DNA from: a virus
Virus record (IMG/VR): IMGVR_UViG_3300007541_000047
Coordinates: 1-40,811 of that record
Length of the DNA: 40,811 nt
Strand: one strand, 5' to 3'
Part shown: one piece after another, positions 6,926 to 15,653 of the stretch
Numbering within the stretch: the first letter of the stretch is position 1
Layout: each line of letters starts with the position of its first letter
Translations under genes and position numbers: made by a program
The notes under the pieces: generated by a model
The model's database searches: none
Seen by the model: only the letters and a program-made list of their open reading frames with translations
Told to the model about the DNA's origin: nothing

Positions 6926-9900
6926 TCTTGATATTGAATCTGTACCCTTTTTTGACAGACCCCAAAGTTCTGGACCTAAAGATAGATTTATTGGTAAAGA
7001 TGAAGCAGGTAATTCTGTTTTTGAGACTGTTACTGGCGAAGTTTATACTATTAAACCTGCTGCAGACCAACGCACGACAAGAACAAAAATCGAAGAGGAC
7101 GTAGTTCCTGCCGTTAAAGAGTATATCAGAGACCCAAGCCTTCCTTCTGCAGAACAGATGAAACAGTTTGGTGTTGACGCTATGACGGGTGCATATGAAA
7201 GTGTTAGTGATGCCGTAAGGGGTAGGGGTACCTACGGTGACGTGTTTGGGGTTGCCGGTTCTGCCTCAATGAGTTCTGTTGCAGAAGTGCCTGAAGGTGC
7301 TGTGCGTTCTTTTGGGGGGCGCTCAAAATCAGGTCCTGTAAAAGTTCCTCGATTTAGGGTGCGGGGGGAGAATACTCAGTACCCCAGCCCAACTTTTGGG
7401 AATAAAAAACTTCGGGATATTTTTGAAGAGGACCAGTGGGAAAATCATCTTGATCTTAATTTTGAACCTGAACAAGAGGGTACTATTAATGAGGGTCCTT
7501 TTTTTGTAAACCCAGAAAATGGTGATACTTTTGGTAGCGGCCCAGAATTTGAATTAGGTTATGCCCCTAACCTTCGAGTTCATGACCTTGCAAATGTAGC
7601 TCTTGGACGTAACTCCATAGAAGAGGTGCTTGACTACATTGGCATGGACCCAGAACCTAAGTTGGTCAACTATGTTAATCAACGGTTGTCTAACTTGCAA
7701 GAACGTCCTGAGTTTCAAGAGTACCTTGAACGTTATCGGGTGTTAAATGAAGAGTATGATCCCTATGGTTTTTTGGGTGCCTCTTCTCGAACAAGTAATC
7801 AAGTTGCTGTCTTTAGGTCCCCTATCCCCGAAGTTATTAACCAACTTACTTTTCCCAAAGATGGGATAAAAGGGTCTCAGCTTCTTAAAGAGTTTCAAGA
7901 TAGCCCTTCTATTCGAGCCTCGGAGTTTAAAAGTCTGGGGGTGAAGATTAACCCGCAACAAAAATACACCCGTGAAGAAGTTGACAACCTTTTTGAGGGT
8001 AAACTTTGGGATGCTTCTGTATACCTTGTAGAGCAGCCTATGTACTCTTCATTACAACGGCAACCAGTTCTAGATCCCGGTGTCGACTACTTTGAACTTA
8101 TCGTAAATGCTAACAGCCCTAGCGGAAAAAATTTTAGAGCAATTTCTCAACACTTTGAGAATAACACATTATCACATGCACGCGCATCTGTGAAAGCAGA
8201 CACAAGGACAGGGCAAGACTACATCCTTCTTGAGGAGCTTCAAAGCGATCTTTTGCAAAAAGGTTTTGAGACAAAACCACTTCCTAACTCCGACAGAGTT
8301 TATGCAAAGTACGGTCTCCATATAACTCCAAGTGACCTTGACGAATTTGTAAAAGCTTCCGACGACGAGATTGCTGAGGGCCTTAGTATAGCTGCTGACA
8401 TAAATCAATACAAAGAATTTAATGCGTTGCCTGAAGAATTAAAAGATGCGCATGAAAAGTTTATAAATAACTCTTCTGAGGGCAGCTTCAGAGCATACAG
8501 AGTTGCTATGGATATTATGAAATATTACCCAGCGCGCGAAGTGACCACCATATCTGAACTTCTTACTGAAATCAGGGATGACCTACGAGCTAATCCAGAA
8601 AGAGAACTTCCTAAACCACCAATTCAAAAAACTGAAGAAGGTGTCCGTCTTGCTTTTGATGGGCTTTTAGCTGAAGCTGCAACTCGTGATATATCTCGTA
8701 TTGTGATTCCTCCTTTTGAGCGTATTGTTGCTGAGAGGTTTACTCCCGGCAGTGCTAGATATTTTAATGCTTTAAAACCTTCAAGTGGTTTTTCCGCAAC
8801 TTATAAAAAAGCTCTAAATAAAATTCTTAAAGAGTACGAGGAAGAGCTTGGGAGAGAGAACTTTAGTACCCGTTTAGTAGATATAGACTATGAACCTATG
8901 GCCTATAAAGACAAAGATACAGGTAAAGTTGTGGACCTACCTACTACAGGAATAGAAGTGTCCTTTAAAGGTGCCTTAGATCAAGGGTATGACTTTACTG
9001 CACCCAAGTTTGCTGAAGGCGGTTTGGTGCAAAAATATAACAAAGGCGGAACAGTGGAGAAACAGATGAACAGACTATATCAAGAAGGTGGCCTTGCGGA
9101 TGATGGTGCCCGTGTAGAGCCAGTCACAGGTAATGAAGTACCTCCCGGTAGCTTGTCTGAAGAAGTACGAGACAATGTAGATGCTAAACTTTCAGAGGGA
9201 GAATACGTTGTACCTGCTGATGTAGTCCGGTATTACGGTGTTCGTTTCTTTGAGGCCCTTCGTGCAAAGGCTAAAGAAGCTTTCTCTAAAATGGAGTCTG
9301 AAGGTCGTATTGGTGGTGAACCTGTGGATGCCCAAGGTGTACCAATGGAAGATGACGAACTAACACCAGAAGAAATGCAAATGCTTGCTGAAGCCCTTGG
9401 TCAAGCACCACAGGGTATGGCTATGGGTGGTATGGTTCAACAGCAACCTATTCCAGCATATAACCCCTACGCTCAACAACAGATGCAATACAACAACCCA
9501 AACATGCGTATGCCTGTTGGTATGGCTGAAGGTGGTGAAGTTAAAGCCCCAAAGTTTAACCCTTCTCAGTATCAACTTTACCCTAGCGGAAATCAAATGG
9601 GTGCAGGCTCTGGTGGTGGCATTGAGATTGTAGACTATATTAATGTAGAAACTGGTCAAATTCGTCCTATTACACTTCTGAATGGTCAGCCTATGGGTCT
9701 TGTACCTGAAGGGTTTGTTCGTGCTACACCTGAAAACCGTGAGCAAGCTATGGAAAACGCAGGTATGGCTTCTGAGCAGATGGGCGAAAAGACCACAGAG
9801 GAAGTCCTTGATGTCCGTGATGACTCTGAAAGTGAGCAACGCCGCATGGAGCTTTCTCAGGATCAAGCTAATAGAGGTTCTCAATACAAGAGTTGGGCAG

Positions 9901-10571
9901 AAAAAAATATCGAAAAGATTGATAAAAATCCAGAAGAATTTGTCAAAGAACTTTTAAGCCCAAGCATAGAAGGTAAGGTTGTAAAGGGACTTTCAAAGGC
10001 GGCTATTGGTATGGGTGGGATTGCTGGATTGGGCCTTGGCATTGCTGGGGCAGCTTTCTCAGAGCTTAATCCTCTTGCAAAAGCACGAGCAGTTCGAGAA
10101 GACCTTAAAGCACGAGGTATAGATACCACAACTGTAGACGGGTATATCAAGTCTTATGTTGATGAACTTCCAAATGCTCTTGATGCTATTGACGAGTCTT
10201 GGGCATCAGGTAAAGGTTTCCTTAGTGGTATTACTGATGTTAGAAGTTCTATGGGCAGCACAACAAGCAAACCAAAAGAAAAACTTTTTGTTCCCAGCGC
10301 AAGTAAAAAAACTAGTACTGAAGATGGTGCTGCAGAAGAGAAAAGAGCACAAGAACGTTACGATGCCTTTCAAAAACAATATGAAGAAAATGTCAAGGAT
10401 GCTCAAGAAAACCAGTATGGCCAAACTACAGGTAAAGGCTTGACAGTAGAAGATATTGAAGATGATCTTATGCCAATGGCTGAAGGTGGTTTCGTCGCAA
10501 AACCCTCAAAATATAAAAGTAAAGTTACCCGTAAAACGGAAAAGAAACGTCGTGGTCTAGGTTCAAAGTAA
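6918..10571 (+). CDS. Large virion protein with polyvalent-type domain and GGxV tags, 1217 aa
   Basis: I recognise no single family for the whole protein. Residues about 405-450 read SQHFENNTLSHARAS, then ILLEELQSDLLQKGFE. This resembles the 'HF-x-x-N-x-L-x-H-x-R ... (I/L)-E-E-(I/L)-QSD-x-x-Q' motif of large polyvalent-protein-associated domains in phages. A companion segment at 600-625 (RIVIPPFERIVAERF) fits the second half of that domain. From about residue 697 come tags FAEGGLV, MGGMV, MAEGGEV and MAEGGFV. Between them lies EGGLADDGARVEPVTGNEVP with LSEGEYVVPADVVRYYG, typical of marine podovirus structural proteins. A Gly-rich hydrophobic stretch lies near 1028-1048 and the tail is basic. 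It is probably carried inside the virion. Confidence 0.72.
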   Translation: MANLDIESVPFFDRPQSSGPKDRFIGKDEAGNSVFETVTGEVYTIKPAADQRTTRTKIEEDVVPAVKEYIRDPSLPSAEQMKQFGVDAMTGAYESVSDAVRGRGTYGDVFGVAGSASMSSVAEVPEGAVRSFGGRSKSGPVKVPRFRVRGENTQYPSPTFGNKKLRDIFEEDQWENHLDLNFEPEQEGTINEGPFFVNPENGDTFGSGPEFELGYAPNLRVHDLANVALGRNSIEEVLDYIGMDPEPKLVNYVNQRLSNLQERPEFQEYLERYRVLNEEYDPYGFLGASSRTSNQVAVFRSPIPEVINQLTFPKDGIKGSQLLKEFQDSPSIRASEFKSLGVKINPQQKYTREEVDNLFEGKLWDASVYLVEQPMYSSLQRQPVLDPGVDYFELIVNANSPSGKNFRAISQHFENNTLSHARASVKADTRTGQDYILLEELQSDLLQKGFETKPLPNSDRVYAKYGLHITPSDLDEFVKASDDEIAEGLSIAADINQYKEFNALPEELKDAHEKFINNSSEGSFRAYRVAMDIMKYYPAREVTTISELLTEIRDDLRANPERELPKPPIQKTEEGVRLAFDGLLAEAATRDISRIVIPPFERIVAERFTPGSARYFNALKPSSGFSATYKKALNKILKEYEEELGRENFSTRLVDIDYEPMAYKDKDTGKVVDLPTTGIEVSFKGALDQGYDFTAPKFAEGGLVQKYNKGGTVEKQMNRLYQEGGLADDGARVEPVTGNEVPPGSLSEEVRDNVDAKLSEGEYVVPADVVRYYGVRFFEALRAKAKEAFSKMESEGRIGGEPVDAQGVPMEDDELTPEEMQMLAEALGQAPQGMAMGGMVQQQPIPAYNPYAQQQMQYNNPNMRMPVGMAEGGEVKAPKFNPSQYQLYPSGNQMGAGSGGGIEIVDYINVETGQIRPITLLNGQPMGLVPEGFVRATPENREQAMENAGMASEQMGEKTTEEVLDVRDDSESEQRRMELSQDQANRGSQYKSWAEKNIEKIDKNPEEFVKELLSPSIEGKVVKGLSKAAIGMGGIAGLGLGIAGAAFSELNPLAKARAVREDLKARGIDTTTVDGYIKSYVDELPNALDAIDESWASGKGFLSGITDVRSSMGSTTSKPKEKLFVPSASKKTSTEDGAAEEKRAQERYDAFQKQYEENVKDAQENQYGQTTGKGLTVEDIEDDLMPMAEGGFVAKPSKYKSKVTRKTEKKRRGLGSK

Positions 10572-10591
10572 CGTAGTACAATGGCTACCCC

Positions 10592-10606
10592 GCTAGTTAG
10601 TCTAGC
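10592..10606 (+). other. Short hairpin before scaffold gene
   Basis: GCTAG and CTAGC pair around a five-base loop. Two further C-G pairs form after one mismatch (10589-10590 with 10608-10609). No T-run follows, so it is unlikely to be a terminator. It could be an RNA processing or stability element ahead of the scaffold ribosome-binding site (AAAGGAGA). The evidence is only the inverted repeat. Confidence 0.35.
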
Positions 10607-10630
10607 AGGCCCCAACAAAGGAGAATAGTT

Positions 10631-11500
10631 ATGGCCCAAGATAAAGTATATGTAGATTCGAGTTATCGTCGTTCTAAGAATCAAGCTCGTATTGAGCAAG
10701 AGGAAAAAGAACTGGAAGCTCTGATGAGTAAGTCCTCTGAAGAAGTGGAGGAAAAAATTCAAGAAGAAGAAGTTCAAGAAGATGTACAAGAAACTAAGTC
10801 AGAAGACAAAGAACTGGACGCAGAGGAAAAAACCTTTAAGAAGCGTTATGGTGATCTTCGTCGTCATATGGCTGAGAAAGAAAAAGAGTGGGAAGAACGT
10901 TTTGCTCAACTAGAACAAGCAAAGAAAACAACTCAAGTTATTCCCCCCAAATCAGATGAAGACCTTGAAGCATGGTCTCGTAAGTATCCTGATGTAGCTA
11001 GTATTGTTCACACTATTGCAGAGAAAAAAGCTAAGGAACTCTTTTCTAAAGCAGAGAGTCGTTTAAAAGAATTTGATGAAGCTCAGTATGAAGCACAACG
11101 TACTAAAGCAGAAACTCAAATCCGCAAGGCTCATGAGGACTTTGACGAACTAAGAGCTTCTGATGACTTCCATAGCTGGGCAGAGGATCAACCTAAGTGG
11201 GTTCAAGACGCTCTCTACGAGAACTCTGACGATCCTGCTTCTGTCATTCGTGTCATTGACTTGTATAAAGTTGATAATGGTATGACACCTAGCGCAAAGA
11301 AAGCTCAGTCTAAGGATGCAGCTAAGTCAGTTAAGACCTCTGCTACCCCAAGAGTTAATGCAGACTTTAAAGGCAAGATTATTAAAGAATCTCAAGTTGC
11401 TAAGATGTCTGATAAAGAATTTGAAGATAGTTGGGAGGCTATTCAAGCAGCTCAAGCTTCAGGTAATTTTGTGTATGATCTTTCAGGTGGTGCACGATAA
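10631..11500 (+). CDS. Scaffolding protein candidate, 289 aa
   Basis: This is an acidic protein rich in Glu, Lys and Gln, with long coiled-coil stretches (IEQEEKELEALMSKSSEEVE; KRYGDLRRHMAEKEKEWEER) and a helical second half (KAESRLKEFDEAQYEAQRTK). It lies between the portal block and the major capsid gene, the usual place for the procapsid scaffold in podoviruses. There is no enzyme motif. The C-terminal 60 residues (KIIKESQVAKMSDKEFEDSW) may be the capsid-binding part, as scaffold C-termini often are. AAAGGAGA precedes ATG by seven bases. Identity rests on composition and position. Confidence 0.8.
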   Translation: MAQDKVYVDSSYRRSKNQARIEQEEKELEALMSKSSEEVEEKIQEEEVQEDVQETKSEDKELDAEEKTFKKRYGDLRRHMAEKEKEWEERFAQLEQAKKTTQVIPPKSDEDLEAWSRKYPDVASIVHTIAEKKAKELFSKAESRLKEFDEAQYEAQRTKAETQIRKAHEDFDELRASDDFHSWAEDQPKWVQDALYENSDDPASVIRVIDLYKVDNGMTPSAKKAQSKDAAKSVKTSATPRVNADFKGKIIKESQVAKMSDKEFEDSWEAIQAAQASGNFVYDLSGGAR

Positions 11501-11507
11501 TAAACCC

Positions 11508-11535
11508 TTGACAACCAAAACTTTTTAAATATAAC
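11508..11535 (+). promoter_or_regulatory. Sigma-70-type promoter before major capsid gene
   Basis: A perfect -35 box TTGACA (11508-11513) is followed, after 16 bases, by TATAAC (11530-11535), five of six matches to the -10 consensus. It sits just after the scaffold stop, facing the capsid gene. A palindrome CTTAGA/TCTAAG (11535-11549) begins at the last -10 base and covers the expected start region, so it could be an operator or an early hairpin. A host-polymerase promoter here would give extra capsid transcript. Confidence 0.6.
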
Positions 11536-11751
11536 TTAGATTGTCTAAGGATAATACGTAGGTCAGCCCCATTATGGACAACCTGACCTACAACCTTCAA
11601 AGCCTACAGCACAATAAGACTAACCTGAATTAGTATAGGCCCGCTTTAGTGAACTCCGGCCAGAGTGACCTTAAGTGCACCCTAGAAAGTACAGCCTCTT
11701 AGACGTGGTGTTTAGCTTTCGCAAAGCCAAATATCATAGGAGGATTATAAA
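11536..11751 (+). ncRNA. Structured leader (5' UTR candidate) of capsid gene
   Basis: About 215 bases without a gene, holding a row of inverted repeats. P1 is 11558-11566 with 11583-11591 (nine perfect pairs, 16-base loop). P2 is 11602-11606 with 11636-11640, enclosing P3 at 11619-11623 with 11630-11634. P4 is 11653-11656 with 11663-11666. P5 is 11711-11719 with 11723-11731, with one mismatch and a three-base loop. AGGAGG (11738-11743) follows, eight bases before ATG. No tRNA signature or open frame is seen. It is probably a leader that stabilises or controls the capsid mRNA. Confidence 0.5.
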
Positions 11752-12825
11752 ATGGCTTTTAATACCGCAAGCGGTTACGGCAACCTTCCCAACGGGAATT
11801 TTAGTTCCGTAATCTATTCCAAGAAGGTACAACTTGCCTTCCGTAAATCGACCGTTGTTGGTGACATCACTAACTCGGATTACTTTGGTGAAATTGCTGC
11901 TCAAGGTGACACAGTTCGTATCATCAAGGAGCCGGAAATTTCCGTAAGCCCTTATGCCCGTGGTACTCAGATTCAAGCACAAGACCTTGATGACGAAGAC
12001 TTCTCGCTGGTTATCGACAAAGCTAACTATTTTGCTTTCAAAACAGATGACATTGAAGAAGCACACAGCCACGTCAACTTTATGGACCTTGCTACCAACC
12101 GTGCGGCTTACCGCTTGGCTGACCAGCATGACCAAGAAGTTCTGGGCTATCTGTCGGGTTACAAGCAATCTGCAACTCACGCAAATGCTGACACTGTTAA
12201 TGACCAAGTTAACGGTTCTAAGGCTGTGGACACTGCAGGTTCCGACGAACTCCTGTCGAGCATGAAGCTTAAGAAGGGTGACTTTGGTAACATCACGACT
12301 GGCTCTGCTGGCGATCACTCGATCCCTGTTGCTGCACGTCTTCCGGGTGCTACTGCTCTTCCGACTGCTTATGTTTCTCCGGTGATGCTCATCAACCGTA
12401 TGGGTCGTCTTCTGGATCAACAGAATGTCGATAAAGCTGGTCGTTGGATTGTTATTGATCCGGTGATGATGGAAATCCTGCAGGATGAAGACTCGCGCTT
12501 CATGAACGCAGACTTCGGTGATTCGGGTGCTCTCCGTAACGGCCTCGTGCTGAACAACTGGAATGGCTTCCGTGTCTATGTCTCTAACAACCTGCCTTCG
12601 GTTGGTACTGGCGCAGCTACCACTGGTACTGCTAACCAGAATGCTAACTACGGTGTGATTGTTGGTGGTCATGATTCCGCTGTTGCTACGGCAGAACAGA
12701 TCAACAAGACAGAGACGTACCGTGATCCTGACAGCTTCGCAGATATTGTTCGTGGTATGCACCTCTATGGCCGTAAGATTCTGCGTCCTGAGGCTCTTGT
12801 CACAGCAAAGTATAACCTCGCTTAA
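11752..12825 (+). CDS. Major capsid protein, 357 aa
   Basis: This is the protein expected to form the icosahedral shell, with an HK97-like fold. The length suits a podovirus capsid protein. It follows the scaffold and precedes a decoration-like protein. Recognisable stretches are VQLAFRKSTVVGDITNSDYF near the N-terminus, MDLATNRAAYRLADQHDQEV in the spine-helix region, and GRWIVIDPVMMEILQDEDSR followed by NNWNGFRVYVSNNLP, a typical late beta-strand block. A perfect AGGAGG lies eight bases upstream. Codon use differs from the neighbours: many CTG, TCG, ATC and AAG codons, as in very highly expressed genes. No internal protease or maturation site is evident. Confidence 0.87.
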   Translation: MAFNTASGYGNLPNGNFSSVIYSKKVQLAFRKSTVVGDITNSDYFGEIAAQGDTVRIIKEPEISVSPYARGTQIQAQDLDDEDFSLVIDKANYFAFKTDDIEEAHSHVNFMDLATNRAAYRLADQHDQEVLGYLSGYKQSATHANADTVNDQVNGSKAVDTAGSDELLSSMKLKKGDFGNITTGSAGDHSIPVAARLPGATALPTAYVSPVMLINRMGRLLDQQNVDKAGRWIVIDPVMMEILQDEDSRFMNADFGDSGALRNGLVLNNWNGFRVYVSNNLPSVGTGAATTGTANQNANYGVIVGGHDSAVATAEQINKTETYRDPDSFADIVRGMHLYGRKILRPEALVTAKYNLA

Positions 12826-12848
12826 GCTGAGATAGAAAGGATTAAATC

Positions 12849-13340
12849 ATGGCTACTGTAAGCTCTCTCGCAAAAGCCGTTGGTGGTAAGGGTAACCCCG
12901 GTCGTAAGCCGTATTTCGTTGAGGTTGAAATTGACCTCGCGGCTGCAGCTACGGCAAAGGGTTCTGCTCTTGCAGCTAACGACATCATCCAAGCAATCAC
13001 TGTTGGTACTAACACCGCAGTAATGTTTGCAGGTATGGAAATCACTGCTGCTCCGGCTGGTGGTACTTCCTGTACTGCAGACCTTGGTATCACAGGTGGT
13101 GACGTTGACGCATTTGTTGACGGTTTCACTATCACTGGTGGTTCGGCTGGTGACTATGCCACTCTGGCAAACACTGCTGCTCCCATCATCGTGACTGCCT
13201 CGGACACCATCGACGTGCTCGTGCTTGGTACTACACCGGATACCTCTGGTAAGATTCGTGTCTTCGCGTATCTGATGGATGTTGACAGTGTTGGTACAAG
13301 CCGCGCTGCTGATGAAGTTGTTCGTGACGTTCTCGCGTAA
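12849..13340 (+). CDS. Capsid decoration or head-stabilising protein candidate, 163 aa
   Basis: A small protein rich in Ala, Gly, Thr and Val, immediately after the capsid gene and with the same C-ending codon preference. The pattern KPYFVEVEIDLAAAATAKGS, then NDIIQAITVGTNTAVMFAGM, DLGITGGDVDAFVDGF and IRVFAYLMDVD resembles small capsid-associated proteins of marine podoviruses and predicts a beta-sandwich. Such proteins usually bind the outside of the shell. An alternative is a minor head protein. AAAGGA lies nine bases before ATG, and a stable hairpin follows the stop. Confidence 0.7.
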   Translation: MATVSSLAKAVGGKGNPGRKPYFVEVEIDLAAAATAKGSALAANDIIQAITVGTNTAVMFAGMEITAAPAGGTSCTADLGITGGDVDAFVDGFTITGGSAGDYATLANTAAPIIVTASDTIDVLVLGTTPDTSGKIRVFAYLMDVDSVGTSRAADEVVRDVLA

Positions 13341-13345
13341 CTAAC

Positions 13346-13375
13346 TTAGGGGACTGCCTTAGGGTGGTCCCCTAG
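13346..13375 (+). terminator. Hairpin after capsid and decoration genes (attenuator-like)
   Basis: TAGGGGAC (13347-13354) pairs fully with GTCCCCTA (13367-13374), plus a T-G pair outside, around a 12-base loop. The following bases are CTCTCTTAG, not a clean T-run. It may be a partial terminator or mRNA 3'-end stabiliser that lowers read-through into the tail genes. Confidence 0.5.
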
Positions 13376-13394
13376 CTCTCTTAGAGGTATTTGA

Positions 13395-14105
13395 ATGTCT
13401 AATTACGTAACCCTTGTTAATCTTCTACTCACTAGATTGAATGAAGTAACCCTTGATACAGGAGGAGATGGGTTTACGTCTGTTCGCGGCGTACAGTCTT
13501 TGGCTAAAGCTGCGGTTAATAATAGCATCAATGAAATTCTACAGAAGGGTCAAGAGTGGCCTTTTCTTAAAACTACTTATACACAAACACTTGCTGCTGG
13601 TACAGGAACTTATGACTTTCCTGCAGATTATTCAACAGCAGACTATGAAACATTTTATTTAAAACAACTTGCATCAAAAGAAAACAATCCTACACATCTT
13701 CCTGCAATTACTTATGAACAATATGTTAAGAACTATCGTTCTATGGATGAGCTAGGAGACTCCGGTAGTGGTATTTCATCACCTGAATATGTGTATCAGA
13801 CTTACGATGAGAAGTTTGGACTCACACCTGTCCCTGATGCAGCATATGAAGTAGAGTATGTATATTGGAAGTTTCCCTCTGATTTGACACTATATAATGA
13901 CGAGTGCGTTATTCCTGCTAGGTTTAATCACACTATTATTGATGGGGCAATGTACTACATGATGGTCTTTCGCTCTAATGAACAAGGTGCAGCAATTAAC
14001 CAACAGAAATTCCAAGAAGGTATCCGCCAGATGGAACGGGTGCTTATTGATGAACCCATTAGAGTAACCTCAACAATGATTCAAGGTAGAACTAATGCCG
14101 GATAG
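13395..14105 (+). CDS. Tail adaptor protein (T7 tail tubular protein A-like), 236 aa
   Basis: This protein probably forms the ring joining portal to nozzle. The sequence has the family style: an N-terminal helical segment VTLVNLLLTRLNEVTLD, AAVNNSINEILQKGQEWPFL, a beta-rich centre with YDFPADYSTADYETFYLKQL, and a long C-terminal helix QGAAINQQKFQEGIRQMERV. These match gp11-type adaptors (usually about 200 residues; here 236) as I know them from marine podoviruses. It overlaps the nozzle gene by 11 bases, and the adaptor-nozzle order agrees with T7 gp11-gp12. Confidence 0.75.
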   Translation: MSNYVTLVNLLLTRLNEVTLDTGGDGFTSVRGVQSLAKAAVNNSINEILQKGQEWPFLKTTYTQTLAAGTGTYDFPADYSTADYETFYLKQLASKENNPTHLPAITYEQYVKNYRSMDELGDSGSGISSPEYVYQTYDEKFGLTPVPDAAYEVEYVYWKFPSDLTLYNDECVIPARFNHTIIDGAMYYMMVFRSNEQGAAINQQKFQEGIRQMERVLIDEPIRVTSTMIQGRTNAG

Positions 14106-15642
14106 AATTAGCTCTTTTCCTGCCTCTTGTGTGGGGGGACTAATTACTAACCAAGACCCTCTCACTCAAGCAAGCCAACTCCCCGGTTCAGCCATACGTA
14201 TGATTAACTATGAGCCTGCCCTTCAGGGTGGGTATCGTCGTATCAGCGGGTACACTAATGACTACGGCACTGTTCCCGGAGAAACTGACACTCCTGTTCT
14301 TGGGGTTGCAGTATTTAATCAACTTAATGATGGAATTTTTGCTTGCAGAAAACCAGCTTCAGGTAATAATTATTTTCATTACTGGGATAACGGTACAAGT
14401 GCTTGGGTAACTCCCACTACTGCTGGTTCACCAACAATGACTGGTGTATCTAAAGTCAGATTTGCTAAAGTCAACTGGGGTGTAGCTAAACTTGTTATGG
14501 TAGATGGGGTTAATCCTGCTGCTACTTGGGACGGGACAACCTACGCACAGATTACTGGTGGTTCTTCCCCTTCTGCTCCTTCTTTTTGTGAAAGTTTTGC
14601 CAGTCACCTGTTTTTAGCGGGGGATTCTTCTGACACAAATATATTGTACTTTTCTGCACCTCTTGATGAAACAGATTGGACCCCTGCTGCTGGTGCTGGA
14701 GTAATTAATGTAGGGTTTGAGATTAAACAAATCAAAGCTTTCCGAGATCAACTGTTTATTTTTGGTGTCAATAATATTAAAAAGCTTGTTGGCAATAGTA
14801 TTGCAGACTTTCAACTTCTTGATGTTACTAATAATTTAGGTTGCGTCTCTTCTGACTCTGTGGTAGAATTTAATGGTGATTTGCTCTTCCTAGCTCCTGA
14901 TGGTATTAGACCTGTAAGTGCTACTGAACGTATTGGTGATATTGAACTTGGTACTTTGTCTAAGTCGGTACAAGAGTTCTTTGAGACATTTACTGCAACA
15001 GAAGACCTTAGCACTATTACGATCTTGGTACTGAATAAGAAGTCTCAGTTTAGGCTTTTCTTTGCTAACTCTGAATCCCTAGGTCTTATTGGTTCTATCA
15101 GAAGAACAGGCCAACAGGGTATGGGATTTGAGTATTCTCAGCTTGTAGGTATTGAGGTTTCTTGTGGAGACTCTGGTTACATTGGCGATGAAGAATATGT
15201 GATTCACGGGGATTCCACAGGTAAAGTCAACAGACAAGAATCAGGGCAAAACTTTGGCGGTAATCCTATTCTTTCATTGTACCAAACACCGTATGTATTT
15301 ATGGACGACCCTATTCTTAGAAAGATTTGTTACAACGTACATACCTATCTTAGAGCAGAAGGTCAGGTCACAATCAACCTAGGTGTATCATATGATTATG
15401 GTAACACAGAGACACTAAACCCTACAGACTACTCTACATCTACTGCTGGTGCTGCTGCCTTCTGGAACACTGCTACATACGATTCTACAGACATATATGA
15501 TGGCAACCCAAGCCCAGTAAAGAAATCAAACATAGAAGGTTCAGGGGACTCTGTTTCATTTAGCTATGTAACTACAGAAGACCAACCTAGCCACACAATT
15601 CAAGCCTACGTAATATCTTATACTTTGGCAGATAGACGATAA
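14095..15642 (+). CDS. Tail nozzle / tubular protein B-like, 515 aa
   Basis: The protein is beta-rich with propeller-type repeats. Segments such as VRFAKVNWGVAKLVMVDGVN, FASHLFLAGDSSDTNILYFS, IKAFRDQLFIFGVNNIKKLV and VEFNGDLLFLAPDGIRPVSA are successive beta-propeller blades typical of podovirus tail nozzles. A nozzle forms the tube under the adaptor through which DNA exits. Its length is shorter than T7 gp12 (about 790), closer to nozzles of small marine podoviruses. It starts within the end of the adaptor gene. A P22 gp10-like tail factor is the main alternative. Confidence 0.75.
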   Translation: MPDRISSFPASCVGGLITNQDPLTQASQLPGSAIRMINYEPALQGGYRRISGYTNDYGTVPGETDTPVLGVAVFNQLNDGIFACRKPASGNNYFHYWDNGTSAWVTPTTAGSPTMTGVSKVRFAKVNWGVAKLVMVDGVNPAATWDGTTYAQITGGSSPSAPSFCESFASHLFLAGDSSDTNILYFSAPLDETDWTPAAGAGVINVGFEIKQIKAFRDQLFIFGVNNIKKLVGNSIADFQLLDVTNNLGCVSSDSVVEFNGDLLFLAPDGIRPVSATERIGDIELGTLSKSVQEFFETFTATEDLSTITILVLNKKSQFRLFFANSESLGLIGSIRRTGQQGMGFEYSQLVGIEVSCGDSGYIGDEEYVIHGDSTGKVNRQESGQNFGGNPILSLYQTPYVFMDDPILRKICYNVHTYLRAEGQVTINLGVSYDYGNTETLNPTDYSTSTAGAAAFWNTATYDSTDIYDGNPSPVKKSNIEGSGDSVSFSYVTTEDQPSHTIQAYVISYTLADRR

Positions 15643-15653
15643 AGGAAATATAA

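Noticed and set aside
11536-11751. tRNA gene in the capsid leader
   Set aside because: No acceptor-arm closure of tRNA length, no T-loop GGTTC-type motif and no CCA; the helices do not form a cloverleaf.
11734-12762. 342-residue minus-strand frame opposite the capsid gene
   Set aside because: Shadow of the C-ending codon use in the capsid gene; composition is unnatural and it would cross the capsid leader.
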